From Opitutus sp. (GTDB taxonomy: Bacteria > Verrucomicrobiota > Verrucomicrobiia > Opitutales > Opitutaceae): a stretch of DNA of 62,914 nt. Below the pieces are notes generated by a model. That model searched no databases. It had not been told where the DNA came from and saw only the letters and a list, made by a program, of their open reading frames with translations. Positions within the stretch are counted from its first letter, which is position 1; each line of letters starts with the position of its first letter. This document shows positions 37,878 to 46,394 of the stretch, piece by piece. The stretch covers positions 1 to 62,914 of the forward strand of contig SIBG01000013.1 in NCBI GenBank assembly GCA_009695305.1. Reading direction: 5' to 3'. Both the position numbers and the translations under genes were made by a program.

Positions 37878-37947
37878 ACCACGGATGACGCGGATTGACA
37901 CGGATAAAGGCGGTATTGAATCCGTGCCCATCCGTGTCATCCGTGGT
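37878..37947. repeat. ACCACGGAT palindrome, 28-bp arms
   Basis: ACCACGGATGACGCGGATTG begins the left arm (37878-37905); the right arm (37920-37947) is its inverted copy with four differences in 28. Each arm is built of CGGAT units. The loop is 14 bases. Located in the gap between the Ppx/GppA gene and rsmI; a single arm of the same family lies at 41427 and a variant palindrome at 33271. Confidence 0.85.
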
Positions 37948-38001
37948 CAAAATTTCGGCGTCTTTCTTCGGTTACAGCTGAGCTCGCTGGGCCCCGGTGG
38001 C

Positions 38002-38715
38002 TTATAAAACAAAACCCACGGGAGCGATGAGGAGGACGAATTCGCCCTTGAGGCTCGTTTTTGCGAGGCGCGCCTGCACCTCTGCGGCGGGACCGACCAG
38101 CCAGGTCTCGTGGAGCTTGGTGACTTCCTTGGCCACGCAGATTACTCGCGCGGGGCCGAGCGTGGCGACGAGTTCGTCGACGGCTTTGTCGATCCGGTGG
38201 CAGCTTTCGTAGAGGGCGAGAGTGTAGTCGAAGTCGCGGTATTTTTCGAAGAAGGCGATGCGTGCGGCGCTTTTCGCCGGGAGGAAACCAACGTAGAGAA
38301 AACCATTCGTCGGCAGGCCGCTCGCGCTGAGCACGGCAATGACGGCGCTCGGGCCGGGCACGGGCACCACCGGCAGACCGCGGCGACGACAGGCGCGCAC
38401 GAGGCGGAAGCCGGGGTCGCTGAGCGCAGGCGTGCCGGCATCGCTGACGAGGGCGATGGATTTACCGGCGGCGAGCTGGTCGGCGAGCTTTTCCGCGGCT
38501 TCGGTTTCGTTGTGCTCGTGGTAGGAGGTGAGCTCCTGGTGCAGCCCGAGACGCGTGAGGAGTGGACCGGTGGTGCGGGTATCCTCGCACGCGATGAGAT
38601 CGACGGCACCGAGGATCGCGCGCGCGCGGTCGGTGAGGTCGGCGAGATTGCCGATGGGCGTGGCGACGACGTAGAGGTGGCCGGGCAGCGGCGTGAGCGA
38701 GGCGTTGGCGGTCAC
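38002..38715 (-). CDS. rsmI: 16S rRNA (cytidine-1402 2'-O)-methyltransferase
   Basis: A 237-residue SAM enzyme methylating C1402 in the ribosomal decoding centre. Motifs: HLYVVATPIGNLADLTDRA, CEDTRTTGPLL, SYHEHNE, LVSDAGTPALSDPG, VPVPGPSAVIAVLS and GLPTNGFLYVGFLP. The GTG at 38715 was chosen; the open frame extends 24 codons further only because it runs into a dispersed repeat. The C-terminus is slightly shorter than in E. coli RsmI. It follows a 54-residue lipoprotein gene on the same strand. Confidence 0.95.
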   Translation of the reverse strand: MTANASLTPLPGHLYVVATPIGNLADLTDRARAILGAVDLIACEDTRTTGPLLTRLGLHQELTSYHEHNETEAAEKLADQLAAGKSIALVSDAGTPALSDPGFRLVRACRRRGLPVVPVPGPSAVIAVLSASGLPTNGFLYVGFLPAKSAARIAFFEKYRDFDYTLALYESCHRIDKAVDELVATLGPARVICVAKEVTKLHETWLVGPAAEVQARLAKTSLKGEFVLLIAPVGFVL

Positions 38716-38757
38716 AAAGAAAAAATCCGGCGCAAGGCCGGATCTAAAGTTGCCGAG

Positions 38758-38832
38758 GTCATTGCGAGAAGCGTCGCGCCGACGCAATCCAGCTGGATCG
38801 CCCCGTCCCGCCGAAGCGGGATTCGCGATGAC
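38758..38832. repeat. GTCATTGCGAG-type repeat
   Basis: The segment opens GTCATTGCGAGAAGCGTCGC and closes TTCGCGATGAC, whose inverse GTCATCGCGAA matches the opening. Inside is GACGCAATCCAGCTGGAT. Repeats with GTCATTGCGAG...GCAATCCAG are dispersed in many unrelated bacterial genomes. It lies between the lipoprotein gene and rsmI and is translated only if the wrong rsmI start is taken. Confidence 0.7.
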
Positions 38833-38835
38833 AAA

Positions 38836-39000
38836 TCAGCGGCCGCCGGGCTGGCCCATGCCGGGGATCTGGCCTTCCCAACCGGCGGGCTTGCTCCAGG
38901 GAATCGAGCTTTGCTTCGGGGCGTTGGTCGTGCAACCGCCAGCCAGCACGCCAAACGGGAGCAGCAAGAGGGCGAACAGGATTTTTTTAGACGAGGTCAT
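38836..39000 (-). CDS. Small lipoprotein, 54 residues
   Basis: ATG at 39000 to TGA at 38836-38838. The product begins MTSSKKILFALLLLPFGVL and has a lipobox LAGGC, so Cys23 should be lipidated and the mature protein is only 32 residues: CTTNAPKQSSIPWSKP, then AGWEGQIPGMGQPGGR. The start is three bases after the stop of the upstream coiled-coil gene, so they are one operon. An aromatic-Pro-Gly tail and fixed length argue for a real gene. Function unknown; a small envelope partner of the upstream anchored coiled-coil protein is possible. Confidence 0.75.
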   Translation of the reverse strand: MTSSKKILFALLLLPFGVLAGGCTTNAPKQSSIPWSKPAGWEGQIPGMGQPGGR

Positions 39001-39003
39001 GGT

Positions 39004-39750
39004 TCAGCGAATCAATAGGGCGGAATCGCCTTTGTGCAAGTCACCTCTGAGGGTGTCCGCCTGCACCTGGGCGATGGAAAAATTGGTGCGGACATCGCTG
39101 ATGAGAACCGTCGCGACGATTTCGGTTCCCTGGCTGACGCTGAGGCGCTGGCCGAGTTGTGCTCCGCGGGCGGAGCCGAAATTGAGGACGACGAACGCGC
39201 TCGAGGGGCCGACGGTGAGCACGGTGGAGCGACCCGACCGGCTGGCGAACACCGCGGTGGCGGCTCCCGCGGCGGAGGGGGCGGCGGCGCCGTTGCGGGA
39301 GTTGGCGAGCTGACGTTCGAGCTCGGCGATGGTGTTCTTGTAGGCGGCCACGGCCTCCGGCGAGGCGTTCGACGCGCGGGTGTCGGCGAGATCGTCCTTG
39401 AGCGAGGCGACCTGGGCCGCGAGGGCGCGGGCGTTTTGCTCGTGCAACGTGAGGAGGTTTTTCGTCTGGGCGAGATCGACGCCGAGCTGCATGGCGCGCG
39501 ATTCGGTGGCGGAGAGTTTTGTCTTGGTGGCGTCGAGGTCGGCGTCGAGGGCGGTGAGCCGGGCCTTGAGCGTGCCGGTTTGTTCGTTCGAGGCGGTGAG
39601 ATCGGAGTCGAGCTTGGTGGCGCGAGCGGCGGTGTCGGCGAGCTGGACCTCGAGCAATTGTTTCGAATTGCCGATGCGAAAAAAGAGCACCGCCGAAAGC
39701 GTGGCACCGAAAAGGGCGACGACGCAGAGGAAGAGGGGCAGGCGGTGCAT
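39004..39750 (-). CDS. Membrane-anchored coiled-coil protein
   Basis: A 248-residue protein. One N-terminal membrane segment (LPLFLCVVALFGATLSAVLFF) is followed by a long periplasmic coiled coil (about 28-150) with heptads of Leu/Ala and alternating Asp, Lys and Thr, then an Ala/Gly linker and a small beta-rich C-terminal domain (about 175-248) with VLTVGPSSAFVVLNFG and GTEIVATVLISDV. Architecture resembles MreC- or tether-like envelope proteins, but no family is recognised. It is followed after three bases by the small lipoprotein gene. Confidence 0.65.
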   Translation of the reverse strand: MHRLPLFLCVVALFGATLSAVLFFRIGNSKQLLEVQLADTAARATKLDSDLTASNEQTGTLKARLTALDADLDATKTKLSATESRAMQLGVDLAQTKNLLTLHEQNARALAAQVASLKDDLADTRASNASPEAVAAYKNTIAELERQLANSRNGAAAPSAAGAATAVFASRSGRSTVLTVGPSSAFVVLNFGSARGAQLGQRLSVSQGTEIVATVLISDVRTNFSIAQVQADTLRGDLHKGDSALLIR

Positions 39751-39756
39751 GGGAGG

Positions 39757-39831
39757 GTAGGGCGGGCGTCTGGGTTGCAGACGCCGGTTTGAATTTCGGC
39801 GACGACGGCGTCTGCAAGCCAGACGCCCTAC
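39757..39831. repeat. Palindromic element with GCAGACGCCG core (copy 1)
   Basis: The outer arms GTAGGGCGGGCGTCTG (39757-39772) and CAGACGCCCTAC (39820-39831) pair with a four-base bulge; the inner arms GCAGACGCCG (39777-39786) and CGGCGTCTGC (39806-39815) pair perfectly. Lies between pgi and the coiled-coil gene. A second copy of the same design is at 60896-60985. Confidence 0.85.
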
Positions 39832-39832
39832 G

Positions 39833-41413
39833 TTACGTGGAGCGATAGGTCGAATTGAACCACGGGGCTTTCACCCGCTTTTTCACGCCGCTGCCTTTGT
39901 TCGCGGCGAGATGCTCGAGGATCTTGAAGACGAGCTCGGTTTGCTCGGGCGCGCCGAGGTGCGCGGCGAGTTTTTCGGCGGTGAACGACTGGCCGGGCGC
40001 GGCCCGGAGCGCGGCGGCGAGTTTCAGCTTCATCGCAATGACGCCACCGGCGGCTTTCTTGCCAGCCTCGACTCCGGGCTGGTGGTAGGCGTTGAGGCCG
40101 ACGAGAGAGGCGTAGAGGCCGGTCACGCGTTCGTAGAGGGCGATGAGCAGGCCGAGCGAGCGCGGTGAGATGTCGGGCAGGGTGATCGTGATCGAGTGGC
40201 GGTCCTTCTCGCTTAGCGCCTCGCGGGTGCCGAGGTAGAAACCCTGCAGGAAGTCGCCCGCGGTGACACCGGGCTCAACCTCGAGGGAAGTTTTCGCGTC
40301 ACGGTCTTTGAGCACCTCGATGAACGTGATAAAAAAATTATTCACGCCATCTCGAAGTTGCTGCACATAGGCGTGCTGGTCGGTCGAGCCCTTGTTGCCA
40401 TAGACCGCGATGCCCTGGTTCACGACGTGGCCCTTGCGGTCGAGTTCCTTGCCGAGGGACTCCATCACGAGCTGCTGGAGGTAGCGGGAAAACAGGAGCA
40501 GGCGATCCTTGTAGGGGAGCACGACCATGTCCTTGGTGCCGCGGCCGTCCGTGGCGAAATGCCACATCAGAGCGAGCAGCGCGGCGGGGTTTTGCGCGAT
40601 GCTGGGAGTGCGCGTCACGGCATCCATCGCCGCGGCCCCGTCGAGCATCGCCTGGATGTCGAGGCCCTGTAGGGCCGCCGGGAGGAGGCCAACGGCGCCC
40701 AGCACGCTCGTGCGACCGCCCACCCAGTCCCACATCGGGAAACGCGCGAGCCAGCCTTCGCTCGTCGCCGCGGTGTCGAGCTTCGAGCCGACGCCCGTGA
40801 CCGCGACGAAATGCTTGGCGTGGTCGAGCTTCGCCGCCTGGAACGCGGCGATGGCCTCGAGCATGCCGTTGTGCGTCTCGGCGGTGCCGCCGGATTTTGA
40901 GATGACCACGACGAGCGTCTTCGCGAGCTGGTGGCGCAGGCCGGCGAGGACGTAGTCGATCCCGTCTGGATCGGTGTTATCGAAAAACGAGACGGCGAGC
41001 TTGTCCTTGCGCGGCTGCCCGAGCGCATGGGCGACGAGCTGGGGGCCCAGGGCGGAGCCGCCGATGCCGATGACGAGGAGATTTTTGAATTTCCCCTTCG
41101 GTCCGGCGATGGTGCCGGCGTGGATTTTGGCGGCGAACTCCCTGATGGCGGCGAGCGTCGAGGTGATTTCGGTGGCGATTGCCGGAGTGGGGGCGAGTTG
41201 CGGCGCGCGGAGCCAGTAGTGGCCGACCATGCGCTGCTCGTCGGGATTCGCGATGGCGCCCTGCTCGAGCGCGGCCATGTCGGCGAAGGCCTGCTCCATC
41301 TTCGGCGCCATGGTGACGAGGAACTCGTTGGGAAACGGCATCCGGCTGACGTCGAGCGAAACGCCGAGGTCGGCGTGGTGATAGAAGTGGGTTTTGAATC
41401 GGGACCAGATCAT
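39833..41413 (-). CDS. pgi: Glucose-6-phosphate isomerase
   Basis: A 526-residue glycolytic enzyme interconverting glucose-6-P and fructose-6-P. Blocks: [81 protein letters not shown] and [10 protein letters not shown]. The ATG at 41413 ([12 protein letters not shown]) was chosen; the longer frame runs upstream through a dispersed repeat. Full length. A repeat directly follows the stop and a single repeat arm directly precedes the start, so the gene is bracketed. Confidence 0.96.
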   Translation of the reverse strand: MIWSRFKTHFYHHADLGVSLDVSRMPFPNEFLVTMAPKMEQAFADMAALEQGAIANPDEQRMVGHYWLRAPQLAPTPAIATEITSTLAAIREFAAKIHAGTIAGPKGKFKNLLVIGIGGSALGPQLVAHALGQPRKDKLAVSFFDNTDPDGIDYVLAGLRHQLAKTLVVVISKSGGTAETHNGMLEAIAAFQAAKLDHAKHFVAVTGVGSKLDTAATSEGWLARFPMWDWVGGRTSVLGAVGLLPAALQGLDIQAMLDGAAAMDAVTRTPSIAQNPAALLALMWHFATDGRGTKDMVVLPYKDRLLLFSRYLQQLVMESLGKELDRKGHVVNQGIAVYGNKGSTDQHAYVQQLRDGVNNFFITFIEVLKDRDAKTSLEVEPGVTAGDFLQGFYLGTREALSEKDRHSITITLPDISPRSLGLLIALYERVTGLYASLVGLNAYHQPGVEAGKKAAGGVIAMKLKLAAALRAAPGQSFTAEKLAAHLGAPEQTELVFKILEHLAANKGSGVKKRVKAPWFNSTYRST

Positions 41414-41426
41414 GGAACGATTCTTA

Positions 41427-41457
41427 ACCACGGATTGCCCGAATGAGCACGGATAAA
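41427..41457. repeat. Single-arm ACCACGGAT repeat
   Basis: TTAACCACGGATTGCCCGAA lies at 41424-41443 and GCACGGATAA ends the block, matching one arm of the 37878 palindrome (TTAACCACGGAT, then a second CGGAT unit). No inverted partner is nearby. It is 11 bp upstream of the pgi start codon, where it may overlap the leader or promoter. Confidence 0.55.
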
Positions 41458-41574
41458 CTTGCAGGAAAATGGCTGAGGGACGCTGAGGAAAAAAGACACC
41501 GCGTGCTACTGTCTGGCGGCCGCCTTGCTCCCAGCCCCAGCGTGAATGGGCGAGCGATCTCCCGGGACGACCAG

Positions 41575-42516
41575 TCACCGTTCTGGCTGGATCACGGCGG
41601 GCGGCGAAGAGGATTTCAGCTGCTGGTCGAAGAAGGCCAGAACGGCGGCGCGCAGCGGCTCGGTGGTAAAGAGAGGCCCGCTGTGGCCAGCGCCGGCGAT
41701 TTTATAGAACGTGACGTCGCGGCGAGCTGCCTGCAAGGCCGCGAAGAGCAACTCGCTTTGGTGGAGTGGCACCGAGAGATCCTGCTCGCCATGCACGATG
41801 AAAAAGGGCGGCACCTCTCTCGTCACGTAGACAATCGGGTTCGCGCGCGCGACCTTCGCGGCATTTTCCTGAATGGCGCCGCCGACCAGCCGTGATTCCG
41901 GCGAGTCGGGTGAATCGTGCTGCAGGGTCGCACCCGGCAAGGCATGCGCGGCCATTTGGAGAAAGTCGGTCGGGCCGAAAAAATCCACGACGGCCTGCAC
42001 GCGACTGGATTGTTCCGCGTGGCCCAACTCGCCCTCGAGATCGGCCACGCCGCCGGTGACTCCGAGCAACGTGGCCAGATGCCCGCCCGACGACTCACCC
42101 CAGGCGCCGATGCGATTTCCGTCCAGGCCGAACTTCGTCGCGTGGGCCCGCAGCCAGCGCACCGCGGCTTTGCAGTCGTTGATCTGCGCGGGAAATCGCG
42201 CCTCCGAACTCAGGCGGTAATCAATCACGGCCACCGCATAGCCGTGCCCCGCCAGCCAGGAGGCTTTGGGCGCTTGCTGCGCCCGGTTGCGTGAGCGCCA
42301 CGCGCCGCCATAAATCCACAAGACCACGGGAAGACTTGCCGGACGTTTTTCCGGGAGGTAGAGATCGAGCACGAGGTTCTGCTCGCCGGCTCGCGCAAAA
42401 ACCAAATCGCGCTCGACCACCGTGCCCGCCGGGACTCGTGGGGAAGTTTGTGCGGCGCAGGTCGCAACCGTCACGAGCAGCGCCACGACCAGAAGGTTTT
42501 TCTTCCAACGGTTCAT
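41575..42516 (-). CDS. Secreted alpha/beta-hydrolase esterase
   Basis: A 313-residue exported protein (signal [17 protein letters not shown]; start set at ATG 42516). It has the HGGG-like oxyanion segment YGGAWRSRN, the nucleophile elbow GESSGGHLA and the final His in GAGHSGPL, with Asp in HGEQDLSVP: a complete triad of the BD-FAE/acetyl-esterase group that removes acyl or feruloyl groups from sugars. It starts a block of exported carbohydrate-related genes. Confidence 0.85.
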   Translation of the reverse strand: MNRWKKNLLVVALLVTVATCAAQTSPRVPAGTVVERDLVFARAGEQNLVLDLYLPEKRPASLPVVLWIYGGAWRSRNRAQQAPKASWLAGHGYAVAVIDYRLSSEARFPAQINDCKAAVRWLRAHATKFGLDGNRIGAWGESSGGHLATLLGVTGGVADLEGELGHAEQSSRVQAVVDFFGPTDFLQMAAHALPGATLQHDSPDSPESRLVGGAIQENAAKVARANPIVYVTREVPPFFIVHGEQDLSVPLHQSELLFAALQAARRDVTFYKIAGAGHSGPLFTTEPLRAAVLAFFDQQLKSSSPPAVIQPER

Positions 42517-42656
42517 TTTTTGAGGGCGGAGTGGGTGAGACTGGAAATGGCGCCGAGCTTCACGGTGGAACGTGAGCGCGCGGTGCGATGCTACGTTTGT
42601 CAATTGTCGAAACTCAGGGAAAGACTTTGCCCATCATCCGACGGGAACCGGCGGCT

Positions 42657-43901
42657 TCACGGAGTGGGTTTGGCGGGGGGCGGGGTGCCGAGGGCTTTCA
42701 ACACGGTGGGGTTGCTTTCGTTGAAGAGGTGGATGCCGTCGGCGCCGGCCGCGAACCAGCGGGCGGCGCGGGCTTGGTATTGGGTGAGCAAGAGGCTGGC
42801 GCGGGTCGGCGCGACCATTTTGCCTTCGGCGATGAGTTTGTCTTCGGCCGCGGTGCGATCGTGGCCGGCGAGAATCGCTTCTTCGCCGAAGAGCACGGCG
42901 CAGCCACTGCCGCGGGCGAGACGCACGAAGGGCGCGAGCTCGAACTCATAGCCCCCGAGTGAGTGCTGACCGACGACGAGGTAGTCGAGGAGACCTTCCT
43001 TCAGCCACGTCGCGAGGTCGCAGCCGAGGGCGACGTGTTCGCGCCAGTCGAGACGCGCGGAAAGACCGAGGTGGCGGCCGTGCTTCGCGCCGGCGGTGTC
43101 GAGGAGCTGGCGCGTGTCGCGGAGAAACCGCGTCATGAACTCAGCGCGGATCGACGCCCAGCGGGCGTCGTCGGCGGGGAGTGAGCGCGGGTCGATCCCG
43201 TGCTTTTGCTGAAACGCGTCCACCATCGGCGCCTCGTAGCCGAAGAATGGCGGATGGCGGAGAAAATCAAGGTGGAGGCCGTCGATGTCGCGCGTGGCGG
43301 CGTCCCGGAGTATGGCGAGTTTGAAGTCACGCACTTCGGCAAAGGCGAACGAGAGCTTGGTCTTGTCCTCGCCCTTGGGGCCGCGGACGCGAAACTCGGG
43401 ATGGGCGCGCCAGAAATCACTGTTGAACTGGCGGGAGAGTGAATCGTCCTTCGCGCTCGCCGCGTAGTCGCCGTTCATGCGCATGGTGGCGTAACAGCGG
43501 ATGCCGGCCGCGTGGCAGGCTTGGGCGACGACTTGCAGCGTGTCGGTGCCCTCGGCGGCGAGCCGGCGGAGAGTTTCGGCCGCGAGCTGATCACCACGGC
43601 GGCCAAAACTTGTGACGTTGGCGCCGACGAGCTCGGACGCGGGCGTGGCAAAATTTACGCGACTGCCGGAGGTGATGCACCACTCGAGCACGGCGACGGA
43701 GGTGTCCGCGTAGCTGGCGACCTGCTGGCGGAGGTCGTCCGCCGTCTGGTAGCGGCCGCTATAGAAAGCGCTGAAGCCATCGTCGTTGACGATCACGAGT
43801 TTGGTGCCGTGACGAGGCTTGGGCGCTTCGGGGCCGGGCAGGGCGGCGAGGGCGGCAGCGGCCAGGGTGAAAAGGAGGAGGGGACGGCGGAGCGATTTCA
43901 T
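42657..43901 (-). CDS. Secreted TIM-barrel glycoside hydrolase-like protein
   Basis: A 414-residue exported protein (LLLFTLAAAALAALPGPE signal). The chain alternates strands and helices with DIDGLHLDFLRHPPFFGYE, LDWREHVALGCDLATWL, YLVVGQHSLGGYEFE and GADGIHLFNESNP, a pattern typical of GHL10-like/family-10-like barrels of unknown substrate found in Verrucomicrobia and Planctomycetes. LHLDFLR and the later Glu-containing strands are candidate catalytic positions. The TGA is 140 bp from the esterase start; the next gene ends three bases upstream, so it is the second gene of an operon with the CBM9-like gene. Confidence 0.65.
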   Translation of the reverse strand: MKSLRRPLLLFTLAAAALAALPGPEAPKPRHGTKLVIVNDDGFSAFYSGRYQTADDLRQQVASYADTSVAVLEWCITSGSRVNFATPASELVGANVTSFGRRGDQLAAETLRRLAAEGTDTLQVVAQACHAAGIRCYATMRMNGDYAASAKDDSLSRQFNSDFWRAHPEFRVRGPKGEDKTKLSFAFAEVRDFKLAILRDAATRDIDGLHLDFLRHPPFFGYEAPMVDAFQQKHGIDPRSLPADDARWASIRAEFMTRFLRDTRQLLDTAGAKHGRHLGLSARLDWREHVALGCDLATWLKEGLLDYLVVGQHSLGGYEFELAPFVRLARGSGCAVLFGEEAILAGHDRTAAEDKLIAEGKMVAPTRASLLLTQYQARAARWFAAGADGIHLFNESNPTVLKALGTPPPAKPTP

Positions 43902-43904
43902 GGG

Positions 43905-45062
43905 CTACTCGAGCGTGAGGCGCCGGTCTTGTCGGGTCGTCCAAGTGCCGGGACGCGGACCATCGGTGAAGGGCACGGTGAATTCGTAACCGGTGAGCGT
44001 GACACGAAAACCCGGCGCGGCGGAGCCGGCGGGCGCGGCCCAGTTGAGCTCGGCGAGCGTGGTGGCCCAGCGCTGGTGCGCGTGGCAGAAGTCGAGCTGG
44101 GCGTAGTAGAAATCGAGGGCGAGATCGCGCGCGGGTTTACCGGCGAGCGGCGAGAGCTCGGCGGGTTCGGCCACCGGGCGACGGGTGAATTGCACGGTGC
44201 CCCACATCTCCGGGCGGTGCATGTCGATCACGCCTTGCGGCGACCAGACCCAGTTGTTTTCAGGTGTGCGTGGGACCTTGTGATAGCGACCGTCGCGCAC
44301 CGTGATCGACCACTCGACGCGCGAGAAATTCACGCGCCACTGTTCCCCTTCGGCCGGTGGGCCGGGGTGGCGGGCGTGCGCGGCGAGGGCTTTCCAAGGG
44401 AACGCGATTTCAAGCGTCCAGCCCACGTCCGTGTCGGCCGGGTTATTGAGCGTGCCGCGGAGATGGATGGCGGTTTTGAGTCCGGGAATTTCCCAGTCGT
44501 CGCGAGCCTTGCCGCCGTCCTGATAGGGCCGAGGGAGCAGGAGATCCCAGCCGGTGTTGAGGGCGTTCAGCTCAAATTCATAATAGGCATGCGTATCGCC
44601 GTCGGGATCGAGAAACACTTCGAAATCGGGATCGTTGAATATCACCGCGTCGTGCTTTGTCAGGGTGCCCCAGAGGTGCGGCTCCGCGAGCTCCGCGGCG
44701 ATATAGAGAAACTCGTCGTCCCAGAGAAGTTTCGCGCGCGTGCGGAACCGTGGCTTCGGTTTTGCGTCGCCCTCAATATCGACGAAGTCCGCGGTCCACG
44801 GCGCGGCGGCCCAGGCGGGATCGTCGAGCTGGCCGTCAATCGTGAGCGGGGTGGAGGTGTGGCGCGCGACATAGCCGAGCGGGATGAGGGGCTGCATTCG
44901 CTCACGCCACACGGGCAGGTGCGGACCCTCGGCAGCGGCGGCGGGTGCGGCGAGGGCGAGGGCGAGCGCGGCCAGGAGAGCGGAGGAGAGCAGGGGCGAA
45001 GCCGGCCGCGCCGCGGTCACGGGCTGGCGCTCGTTTTCAAAAAAAGAGGCGAAATGAGTCAT
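43905..45062 (-). CDS. Secreted CBM9-like carbohydrate-binding protein
   Basis: A 385-residue exported protein. After an Ala/Leu-rich signal (LLSSALLAALALALAAPAA) comes a CBM9-like beta-sandwich: LTIDGQLDDPAWAAAPWT opens the domain, followed by RAKLLWDDEFLYIAAEL, DPDFEVFLDPDGDTHAYYE and WTLEIAFPWKAL, which is the usual order. CBM9 domains bind sugars, often reducing ends. The C-terminal ~70 residues are unassigned. It precedes the TIM-barrel gene by three bases, so they are co-expressed and probably act on the same glycan. Confidence 0.85.
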   Translation of the reverse strand: MTHFASFFENERQPVTAARPASPLLSSALLAALALALAAPAAAAEGPHLPVWRERMQPLIPLGYVARHTSTPLTIDGQLDDPAWAAAPWTADFVDIEGDAKPKPRFRTRAKLLWDDEFLYIAAELAEPHLWGTLTKHDAVIFNDPDFEVFLDPDGDTHAYYEFELNALNTGWDLLLPRPYQDGGKARDDWEIPGLKTAIHLRGTLNNPADTDVGWTLEIAFPWKALAAHARHPGPPAEGEQWRVNFSRVEWSITVRDGRYHKVPRTPENNWVWSPQGVIDMHRPEMWGTVQFTRRPVAEPAELSPLAGKPARDLALDFYYAQLDFCHAHQRWATTLAELNWAAPAGSAAPGFRVTLTGYEFTVPFTDGPRPGTWTTRQDRRLTLE

Positions 45063-45188
45063 GGCTGGATTCGTCGCGGCATCGGCGTGAATCCGCGCTG
45101 CTTCGCGCCGTTCCGGCGGCGGACGGCGGTTAAGAGTCTCCCCGCGACCGCTTCGGCTGCTGGCTTCGGTTGTTTCGTTCCCACGGTG

Positions 45189-46163
45189 TTATTCGATGGC
45201 AGCGGCTCGGCCGCGGCGGGCCATGAGTTCTTTCCAGGTCGTCAGGATGATGCCGCGCTCCGCGATGAACTGCTTTACGCTGGGATCGGTCAACGCGTCC
45301 AGATCGGCGAGGCGCGACGCGCTCGAATGGGTGATCAGTGGAAAATCCTCGGTGGGGCGGGAGGCGTGGAAAATAATTTCTGTGACGCCAGGATTGAGTG
45401 AGGCGAGGAGGGCCTTGAGTGTCGCGGTTTTTTCCGCGGGCGGCCAGCTACCGGAGCTCGAGTGCAAGTCGTCCAGCAGCGGGAGCCCGGCGTTCCAGAT
45501 CTGCTTGATCCACGGCTGCAGGCCGGTGAGCGCGGCCAGATTTTCCCGTCGGGTGTGCGTGGCGTGGCCGCCGACGGCAAGCAAGGGGATTTTTTTTTCG
45601 ACGGCGACCTTTACGAAGCGGTCAAAATAGTCCGGCCGGGAAAACAGCGTGCCCATGTGCGAATCGAGGTGCGTGATCGGCAGCCCGAGAACTTGCGCGC
45701 GATCAATCTGCGCACGAATTTCACGTTCCACTTCGTCGGGCGTGGCGTGTTGGGCGACCAGCGCGACGCTTTTCCAGAGGCAGCCCTCCTCGTCCACGAG
45801 GCCGGGCACCTGCGACTTGCCAGCGAGTGGCCCCCAGCGATAAAGCGTCCACTCCGCGGTCAGTGTCAGGTGCAGCCCACTGTCGATCGCAGGGTGATCC
45901 TTAAGATATCGGCTGATTTCCGGGACCCACGGGCACGGCATCATTACCGCGAAGGAAGTGGCCACGCCGCGTTCGCTCGCCTCGATGGCCCCCAAGTTAG
46001 ACGAGTGGGCCATGCCCACATCGTCAACGTGGAGAATCACGACGACGGCACTGGCTGGCCAACCGAGGCGCTCGGCAAAGGTCGGGCCGACGGCGGCGCG
46101 CGTGAAGGACGCGATCGCGAACAAGGCAAGCGCGAAGGAGTGGATGGATCGGCGTGCTTTCAT
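45189..46163 (-). CDS. YdjC/ChbG-family carbohydrate deacetylase, exported
   Basis: A 324-residue protein; ATG 46163 gives a signal peptide (IHSFALALFAIASFTRAA). The YdjC/ChbG fold is indicated by VVVILHVDDVGMAHS (metal-binding Asp), SGLHLTLTAEWTLY with a His, and ITHLDSHMGTLF with the metal-binding His residues; ChbG removes an N-acetyl group from chitooligosaccharides. Export is unusual, since E. coli ChbG is cytoplasmic, so here it may act on incoming glycans in the periplasm. It lies at the upstream end of the minus-strand carbohydrate block. Confidence 0.88.
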   Translation of the reverse strand: MKARRSIHSFALALFAIASFTRAAVGPTFAERLGWPASAVVVILHVDDVGMAHSSNLGAIEASERGVATSFAVMMPCPWVPEISRYLKDHPAIDSGLHLTLTAEWTLYRWGPLAGKSQVPGLVDEEGCLWKSVALVAQHATPDEVEREIRAQIDRAQVLGLPITHLDSHMGTLFSRPDYFDRFVKVAVEKKIPLLAVGGHATHTRRENLAALTGLQPWIKQIWNAGLPLLDDLHSSSGSWPPAEKTATLKALLASLNPGVTEIIFHASRPTEDFPLITHSSASRLADLDALTDPSVKQFIAERGIILTTWKELMARRGRAAAIE

Positions 46164-46394
46164 GGTCGGGGGAGTCGAGGGCTGGATTGACGGATGGGAT
46201 TCCCAGCCAGCGAGATTTTCCCGTCCGTCGCAAGCCGGTTGGTGACCGGCGGGCAGACGCGTCCACGCCGTGGTTAGTCGCTGGGGCCGCGCGGTGGGCT
46301 TTTGGCTTCGACTACCGAGTCGGGACTGGTTTCCGTCGACCAACCGTTCCGTAAACGTCTTCGGAGAATTCCGTCACCTGAGAAACCCCCACCC

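Noticed and set aside
33271-41457. CRISPR array
   Set aside because: The repeats are palindromic, irregularly spaced, of different families, and lie in separate gaps; there are no spacers of constant length and no cas genes.
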